Source of the DNA: Xestospongia muta
Lineage: Eukaryota > Porifera > Demospongiae > Haplosclerida > Petrosiidae
Length of the DNA: 64,000 nt
Direction of reading: 5' to 3'
NCBI GenBank assembly: GCA_963693285.1
Contig: OY848917.1
Coordinates: 23,566,245 to 23,630,244, forward strand
A program made the position numbers and the translations under genes. The notes below the pieces were generated by a model, which made no database searches, had not been told where the DNA came from, and saw nothing but the letters and a program-made list of their open reading frames with translations. Positions 57,647-64,000 of this stretch are shown here, one piece after another (the first letter of the stretch is position 1; each line of letters begins with the position of its first letter).

Positions 57647-59309
57647 CTACGGAAGCCGAAGGCGGACATCCAATTCTACTTCGTCATTTCATATTCTACT
57701 TCGCAGTTTTCGATTTTTATTTCGTACTCTCTATTTAAAAACGGAAATTTCGAAATTTTTTTTTATCTTTTTAATTTTGTGCAGGAGGGATATGAATATT
57801 ATTATTGCAAAGTTCCAGGGTAATATGCACGTGCCTCCACGCTGTTATAAAATGAATGAAAAATTCAGAGCTAGCCTAAAAGAGAGTGGTATCACTGCGC
57901 CTTCTATAAGTACTTTGATAGTCCAAGACGTCCTATTAAAGGATATTTTGTCTTCTTTGAATGATGAAGAATTTAAATTACTTCAGAGTGAGTTAACAGT
58001 CGGTCAAGCGTGCCTTCTGAGATTATACAAAAACAAAGTTAATGAACTGACTCCACCAAATGCACAGTCAGGAGGAAAAAGTAAGTGTTTTTGATAGTTA
58101 CAATTGATGTAAATCTCTCATGTAGTAAATATGCCTAAAACAAAAGAGGAGCTTTTTTCACAGTACAAGAGATTAATTAACAATAGAAAAAGGAGTGGTG
58201 GTGACACATCTAGTAATTCTAAAAGAGTCATATTAGGTATATGTATATATCACTTAATAGTGTTGTCTATTTTATTGACTATCTATTTTAGATACACTTT
58301 GGAGGAATGAGTTATGACTGTGTGTTGGAAAGAGGTGTGCGAAAACATAACATTGCTTCTCCATGTGTTGTTGACCTACCAAAAAGTGCTACATACAATG
58401 AAATAATAAAAAAGGGCAAGAAATATTTTTCAAGGACTGTTCTTCAGACATAAAAGACTATTACTTATCTGGTACAGCTGGGATTCCTTACGATGTTGAG
58501 GATAAGGAGAATTGAAGTTTATCACATTTTATGAAATCGCATGGATTTGTTCCTAGCAAATTTAGACTCTACATTGCGTACAAGAAAGTGAGGCAAATTT
58601 CTTATAATTATTATGTCAATCTCAAGGTAATTATAGGTAATTTCAACATACTTTTGTATCCTAAAGTGAACCTGAGCCCTCTAGCTCTTCCTATAGTAGA
58701 ATATTTATATTTCCCACTAGTAATTAATATAAGCTACCACATGTTAATCATCTTAAAAATTTCCCTAGTCTGGCGTTGCTACACTTTCGCTAAGATAGAG
58801 GAATGAGCAACAACGTCAAACTAAATTTTACCGTAATAGCAGACAAATAGACGAAATATCAGCCTCCTCTGCCAATGCACCGACTCCAAACTTATGTCTT
58901 AAGCAACGAAGGTGTCTTTTACTACTTAAGTGCCCATGTCTTTGGAGAAGCCTTTGTATGATTCCAGTAGAAAGTCCCATCATGGAATAATATACAATTA
59001 AGTCTTTGCATGAAAAACTCCTTGGAAAAAACCTGGAGACAATGGTACTACAGCCATTTTTCTCGAGTCCTCAACAACAGATCCTTAGCTACTGATAACA
59101 CATGCTTCCAATGGAAGATGGAAAACGGCTGGATAGCTATAGCAAACTGGCTATACCGTATTAGTCTAATAATCTGAAATTTAGCTTTGTGCGTAAGTTT
59201 TTTTCGAAATTTCCATTTTTAAATAGAGAGTACGAATAAAAATCGAAAACTGCGAGGTAGAATATGGAATGACGAAGTAGAATTGGATGTCCGCCTTCGG
59301 CTTCCGTAG
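57647..59309. mobile_element. 1.66-kb element with 109-bp terminal inverted repeats
   Basis: The first 109 bp (57,647-57,755) and the last 108 bp (59,202-59,309) are inverted copies with about five differences, starting CTACGGAAGCCGAAGG. CTTA is repeated on both sides (57,643 and 59,310). Deleting the element and one CTTA rejoins a continuous hAT reading frame (...Glu-Gln-Leu-Thr-Pro...), which proves the borders. The inside (57,756-59,201) has no recognised transposase; it holds exon-like frames at 57,777-58,080, 58,125-58,231 and 58,294-58,454. Confidence 0.9.
57777..58080 (+). CDS. Exon-like frame inside the TIR element, function unknown
   Basis: About 100 residues, well balanced in composition: a hydrophobic N-part, Ser-Gly-Ile-Thr-Ala-Pro-Ser, then a leucine-rich amphipathic helical stretch with Leu-Ser-Ser-Leu-Asn-Asp-Glu-Glu. 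It ends at a good donor (AAAAA|GTAAGT). A further open stretch, starting Met-Pro-Lys-Thr-Lys-Glu-Glu-Leu and basic at its end, follows an acceptor at 58,124. A third (58,294-58,454) reads His-Phe-Gly-Gly-Met-Ser-Tyr-Asp-Cys but I could not join it in phase. It may be a captured host gene segment or an unfamiliar transposon protein. I do not recognise it. Confidence 0.4.
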
Positions 59310-59409
59310 CTTACACCATCAGTTATAGCAATGACCATTTCTGCTCATGACCGACAAATTCAAACAAATCAATCGAAGTTGTTTACAATTGTAAAAACTA
59401 TAGAATATC

Positions 59410-60716
59410 AATAGAAATGATATGAACATTTAAACCTCAGAATAAATTATATTTGAAACAAAAAAAAGTTCTAATTACAATTGCTTCATATCTGTGTTGA
59501 CATCTTGACATCTGTTGATTAATATACATAACATCTTTTACTTAAAATATTTACAACATCTATGTTAACATCTGGTGATTAGTAGTTATAACATCTGTGT
59601 TGACATTTGGGGATTATTATTTACAACATCTGTGTTCATATCTGGTGATTAATGTATAAAGTAATCTTAACAAACAAATACAAGCTCTCAGATACTTATA
59701 AAGCTGAATGTAAATACATGGATGGATGATCAGTGGATAGATATCACAAGAAGGCAGATAAATTACAATAATCAATTATGAAGAGAAATGGATAAAAATG
59801 AACTTGATGGTCATGGGTTAGTTGACTTTATGTGTGTATATATAATAGATATAGATTATATAGGTATTTTATAATTATACAAGAGGACAGATTGATGGAT
59901 TGACAGGTGAATGGATAGATGAAATTAGTAATCAATAACTGATGTCTTGAAGTCTATGATCTGTCTGTTAAATCATAAAAATTGCCCATGACTCACTCTA
60001 GTCATTCAATGCTTATTTGGTTTGGATTGGTCTATTTGCCTATATATTTGTTCCTCTCTATTCAACGATCTTTCTTAATAACCTCTATCTATATTTCTAT
60101 CTCTTCTGGCATAGCCACCCCTCCTTTAAATAAAATTGGAAAAGCTGAAGGAGAGACTGGCTATGTGAGACTATTATCAATCTAAATCTGTTTATCCACT
60201 AGGACATACATTAGTTACACTCTGTCAGGGAATCCATCCATGACTATCGTTTTTCTTTACTCGAACAATTTTCTACACTTAATAATGATTGACCCAAATA
60301 GTTAGACTATACATTATTTTAGCATTATATTAACTGATACACTTCCCATCAATTAAACTACTAGCACATTCATTTATATAATTACTTTCATTTTCTATCC
60401 ATTATTTTTCCTTTTATAATAGCAATAATCATCCTCTGTACAACTTTTTATAACAAAGAAACTATCTTACAATACTGGGGGGGGGGATATTCTAATCAAT
60501 TCTAAACTAGCCAATGAACATTTATGCTGATTAAATAAATTAGTAGATTTTATATATATATATATATATTAACATGAGCAAATGTTTTATATTAATACTT
60601 TGCTCATCAGTAATTTGGTCTAATAGGTGTTTGTCTATTTTAATCTGTCTATCTGTTAATCTGTTCATTGCTCAACTTATCTTTCTATTCGTCTGTTAAA
60701 TTTATTGTGATATATT
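59410..60716. repeat. Desert repeat block with small tandem repeats
   Basis: A+T-rich sequence related to 29,500-30,600 and 54,400-55,050. It contains a 35-bp tandem repeat (59,555-59,653), a run of ten G (60,477-60,486) that stands out in this base composition, and a short imperfect inverted repeat around 60,103-60,168. No gene seen. Confidence 0.65.
59555..59653. repeat. 35-bp tandem repeat, about 3 units
   Basis: Units start 'aacatctatgttaacatc', 'aacatctgtgttgacatt' and 'aacatctgtgttcatatc' at intervals of 35 bp, with few differences. Looser copies lie just to the left from about 59,490. Confidence 0.8.
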
Positions 60717-61058
60717 TTAAATATTATTGCAAGAGACTCTGTGAATTATTTTGTTAATCCTAGGGGTAGAGTTGTTGCAAAGAGGTTTGAGCCTAGACTA
60801 TTTTTGTAGACTTATATTTTATTCTACAGCATTGGTACACAAGAATACTGTAAGAAGATGTCAATACTTGGTGAAGCTTCCGTGAATAAAAATATAATAA
60901 CTAACGTGGATTTTAATGACGATTTTCTTATTTTGCCTGTGCCTAAAATATTATAATTTTATTCATTAGTAGGTGTTGTCAGTTAGGATGTTTTATTATA
61001 AAACGAAACAAGTCACAGCAGTGACAGCACACGTCCTTAGTGTATCATCCTGATAACA
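60717..61058 (+). promoter_or_regulatory. Duplicated promoter region of copy 3
   Basis: Closely matches 32,545-32,892. The TATA-like word is at 60,997-61,003 and the GTCAC-agca-GTGAC dyad at 61,012-61,025, both unchanged, while an 8-base stretch (ttagagac) present in gene 1 before the dyad is missing here. The gene that follows is broken, so conservation may reflect recent duplication instead of use. Confidence 0.65.
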
Positions 61059-61179
61059 ATGAGTGTGCTAAGGATTTACTGTTGCCTTACTGCCTTTATT
61101 TTGTGGTTAAGTCTGTTTAGTTTTGGATACTCAGGATCAGTGTAAGAATATATTAATGTTATGTAATTATACAATACGC

Positions 61180-61217
<38 letters not shown>

Positions 61218-61762
61218 TCCTATGAAGTAGGACTTCGTAGTGTTCTTCAAACGTCTTCAAGATATCATCAAGGTCATTATGGTTATTCATGTGGATTTTG
61301 GGGATCTAAAAGATGTACCAGGTATTGGACTGGTATAGAATATTATAATCACTACGTTCACTTGACTTACTCAAAAGCAACATGTTGTGCAGGAACACAT
61401 ACTGGTACATATCCAAATTGCATACGTAAGTTATTATTATGATTTTAATTACTATGAGTGTTTTAACAACTTGTAGCATTCTGTAATCCTTCATGCAATT
61501 ATGGTATCTGTTTACATAACTCTGCCTCAAATGTCAACTATTCAGTGTAATGCTGGATACAGTGGAACAAACTGTGATCAAGGTTAGACATTACCCACCA
61601 TAATTATAGTTCTTTTGGAATTGGACTGTTTTACTGTTACACTAGCATTTTCCAAACAAATATATACACATAAAAATGCATTTTGTGATTTTAACCAAGG
61701 TCTTTTTTATCATAGTTTTATCAATATGATGGAAGCCCAATTTTAAATACCACATAACCAAA

Positions 61763-61947
61763 CTAGTCTAACTCATTATGTATAAAACCAATTAGAAGCT
61801 AAAAAGTAATTCCTTTTGATCATATTAACTTGGATAGTTCATTTGAAATAGTATCCATCTCTTGGTCATGGCTCAATTATTGGTTAATAAATTATAAAGA
61901 TTACTTTTTAGCTTCTATTTGACTTAATACATAATGCATTAGACTAG
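61763..61947. mobile_element. Fold-back MITE, orthologous copy in copy 3
   Basis: Same element and same intron as 33,485-33,694 in gene 1, CTAG at both ends, but with about 25 bp lost from the left inner arm. It was therefore present before the gene duplicated. Confidence 0.75.
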
Positions 61948-61999
61948 GTATAGCTTTGTGGTGACATCTGTGTAGCTACTTCAAATAAGTCATATTATT

Positions 62000-62340
62000 T
62001 GCAACATAACCAAACTAGTCTAACTCATTATGTATAAAACTAATTAGAAGTTAAAAAGTAATCCCTTGCTCATACCTTCAATTGAATCCATGACTTATGG
62101 CGCATGGTTTGTGTCAAAATTGATTTACTTTTAACGCTCATTATTCGTTAAATTTACTAAATAATGCATGATTTATTAAAATTAATAAATAAGAAGTAAA
62201 TCATTATTTAATAAATAATGACTTATTTAATATATCATGATATTTTTCCAATTTTGATACAAACTGCGCCCTTGATTTGACTGCATACTATTTTTGTTAG
62301 CTCAGTTAAAATAGTATCCATCTTTTGGTCATGGTTCAAA
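62000..62340. mobile_element. Second fold-back MITE copy, split by another insertion
   Basis: The arms of the fold-back element reappear at about 62,003-62,095 and 62,275-62,335, separated by the 172-bp element at 62,099. This second copy has no counterpart in gene 1, so it arose in copy 3 or was lost from gene 1. Confidence 0.6.
62099..62270. mobile_element. 172-bp MITE with ~22-bp inverted ends
   Basis: Begins GGCGCATGGTTTGTGTC and ends, inverted, as the reverse of GGCGCAGTTTGTATC, with about four differences over 22 bp. The centre is very A+T-rich with further palindromes. No coding frame. The target duplication is not clear. Confidence 0.65.
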
Positions 62341-62351
62341 TGTTGGGTATA

Positions 62352-62554
62352 TACCCAGTAAACAATAAAGCTTTTTTCCCTTTGATTGAAAAGAAATGCT
62401 GAGTCATCAATAGTCATCTTGCGTATCAGGTAAGATATCTTTCTCTGTATTAAATGTGCATCACATGACCCATCAATAATTTGACCACACCTTGTTGAAG
62501 TGTACATGTACATGCACTCTGCAGTATAGATCTACACAGCGCACCGCAGGGAGG
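62352..62554 (-). mobile_element. Truncated copy of the piggyBac-like element
   Basis: The reverse complement matches 56,415-56,600: CCTCCCTG at the TTAA end (62,555-62,558), then words such as 'gagtgcatgtac' and 'tgactcagcat'. The other end is missing. It sits in intron 3 of copy 3, 50 bases before exon 4. Confidence 0.7.
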
Positions 62555-62762
62555 TTAAGCACTTTAGTGCATTTTTATTTAATAATTGTATTCTTTTACA
62601 TAGATATTGATGAATGCACAGTGAATCCTTTAATATGCCACAGCCTAAGCGTTTGCAAGAATACTCTTGGTTCTTATATTTGTCAATGTCTTAATGGTTA
62701 TACCTTAGGTTATGACCAGTTATACCTTAGGTTATGACCAGTTTACTTGTGTAGCTGAGTAT

Positions 62763-62799
62763 ATCTATCTGTCTGTCTGTCTGTCTTTCTATCTCTTTG

Positions 62800-62847
<48 letters not shown>

Positions 62848-62945
62848 CCTACCTACCTACCTACCTACCTACCTACCTACCTACCTACCTACCTACCTAC
62901 CTACCTACCTATCTATCTATCTAATCTATCTATCTATCTATCTAT
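62763..62945. repeat. CTGT/CTAT/CTAC compound microsatellite
   Basis: A four-base repeat array of about 180 bp: CTGT, then CTAT, then a block of CTAC, then CTAT again. It starts 9 bases after the end of exon 4 of copy 3, beside the destroyed donor site. It is absent from the matching intron of gene 1. Confidence 0.95.
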
Positions 62946-64000
62946 ACATTACAAAACATGCCTGTACATAGACATTGATGAATGTGCCGATAACACACAT
63001 AAATGTGGCACTACTGGACGATGTGAAAACACAAATAGATCTTACATTTGTCATTGTGGTCGTGGATATGATGTTATTATTAAAAACAACTTTCAGTATT
63101 GTCTAGGTAAACAGTGTTAATGATAACTAACTAGTATTATATGTAACTTTATTGTAGACAGAGATGAATGTAGAGATGGTAATGGAGGATGCCAGCAACT
63201 TTGCATTAATGAACCTGGTTTTTTTAGATGTTCCTGTAGAATAGGTTACAAGCAAAACTTGACTAATCTCTACAAATGCAATGGTAACAGATCTGCTATA
63301 TGCTTATGTATATTTATATATATTTTTGTCAGATGTGGATGAGTGTTCACTTGGTACACACAACTGTTCTCATATTTGCAAGAATACTCTTGGCACATAC
63401 ATTTGTGACTGTCATCTTGGTTGTCAAATTGATGCAGATGATAGACTATCTTGTCAAGGTAATATAATGTCTCATGCAATAACTATGGATATATACACCT
63501 GAAAATTGTAGCAATTTATTCACTTACCAACCAATGGATAATACTGTAGATATTGATGAATGCAGCAACTACACTTTACATGGATGTAATTAGAAGTGTA
63601 CAAACTTACATTGTCTAGAAGGAAGATATTCTTGCTCATGTTGTAATGGTTATAGTCTCATGGAAGACAACAGGACATGTACAGGTAAGGTTGATGTTGA
63701 ATAAACATAAAAAATGTTGATGATATTTCTCTTAACAAGATGTCAATGAATGCTTGACCAATAATGGAGGATGTCAATATCAATGTAAAAATACAGATGG
63801 CAGTTATGTTTGTGAATGTCCTGAGGGATACCAACTTAACAATAATTCACGAACATGCGATCATAGGATTTTGTGCTTTTTAATTATTTGTAGTTAATTA
63901 TTATTTCTTTATATAGCATTACCTTGTCCTAATCTCTTGTCACCTATCAACGGACATGTCTCATGTTTAAACATAATATTAGTTGTTGGTAGTAACTGTT

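Larger units (their letters stand above)
55890..59410 (+). mobile_element. hAT-like DNA transposon relic with two nested insertions
   Basis: The left end has a C-rich/G-rich terminal hairpin (GGAGGTGCCTG pairs with CAGGCACACCTCC, about 55,908-55,939), as in ZMYM-type hAT elements. A TTF-type zinc-finger frame follows at 57,356. The relic is interrupted by a TTAA-flanked element (56,415-57,249) and by a 1.66-kb TIR element (57,647-59,309). After that element the transposase frame resumes for about 70 bases. I could not find the right end, and the catalytic region is missing. Confidence 0.55.
61059..64000 (+). pseudogene. Gene copy 3, 5' part, broken; runs off the right edge
   Basis: Exons matching gene 1 exons 1-10: 61059-61141, 61217-61425, 61477-61582, 62604-62754, 62972-63106, 63158-63283, 63333-63458, 63550-63684, 63740-63862 and 63917 to the edge. 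Signal peptide and EMI are intact. Lesions: a 2-bp deletion in exon 3 (near 61,541) that removes a Cys and gives a stop; a 22-bp tandem duplication in exon 4 (62,698-62,741); loss of the exon 4 donor (GT to CT at 62,755); an in-frame TAG in exon 8 (near 63,591); and loss of the exon 9 donor (GT to AT at 63,863). Exons 5-7 and 9-10 remain open with all Cys. Several lesions together argue against sequencing error. It is a pseudogene, unless skipping of the symmetrical exons rescues a shorter product. Confidence 0.85.

Noticed and set aside
58531..58806. 91-codon frame inside the TIR element
   Set aside because: Low in complexity, no splice or start context, and it continues past the end of any exon-like region.
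59555..59653. Regular 35-bp repeats, CRISPR-like spacing
   Set aside because: The repeats are head-to-tail without unique spacers and lie in a eukaryotic intergenic desert.
62712..62924. Open frame of Tyr-Leu-Ser/Thr-Ile/Leu repeats
   Set aside because: It is the translation of a four-base microsatellite, in no frame with the adjoining exons.

Overview
This looks like a stretch of an animal nuclear genome, very A+T-rich (about 70% by eye). It holds one large intact multi-exon gene, decayed relatives of that gene, and nested transposons. The spliceosomal introns are very short (many 46-60 bp), almost all sit in phase 1 between extracellular modules (EMI, EGF, CCP/sushi, Ig, Eph-receptor-like, Kunitz), and Ty3/gypsy, hAT-like and piggyBac-like debris is present. 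A basal metazoan such as a demosponge (Amphimedon-like) fits best; that is inference, not something I could check.

Layout. 1-835: a 169-bp tandem repeat running off the left edge, then a low-copy relic. 836-32,540: a roughly 32-kb A+T-rich desert with no convincing gene. It is built from degenerate copies of the same few sequence blocks (units near 0.6 kb inside larger units near 5-7 kb), including one almost identical 0.68-kb pair about 5 kb apart. 32,545-44,591: gene 1, a 21-exon gene. My splice model gives 7,707 coding bases, exactly 2,568 codons plus a stop, for a secreted protein: signal peptide, EMI, EGF, six calcium-binding-type EGFs, two CCPs, EGF, a large unrecognised region with coiled coil and an RRRR processing site, two Ig domains, Eph-receptor-like Cys-rich repeats, two Kunitz domains and a Cys-rich tail. 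44,860-45,285: an orphan RT fragment. 45,286-53,338: the last four exons of a second copy of the gene, whose Kunitz exon is split by a Ty3/gypsy element (5-bp target duplication GCAAC). That element is itself split by a second Ty3/gypsy element in the opposite orientation (target duplication CTCTC). 53,339-60,716: the same desert repeats, interrupted by a hAT-like relic that carries a TTAA-flanked piggyBac-like element and a 1.66-kb element with 109-bp terminal inverted repeats. 60,717-64,000: the duplicated promoter and first ten exons of a third copy, which is broken by several independent lesions and runs off the right edge.

Together, the window shows a tandem array of a large, apparently undescribed matrix-type gene: one intact member, one 3' remnant and one 5' pseudogene. 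The desert blocks upstream of gene 1 and of copy 3 resemble each other, so the intergenic DNA was probably duplicated with the gene. No bacterial-type operon, CRISPR array or recognisable RNA gene was found.
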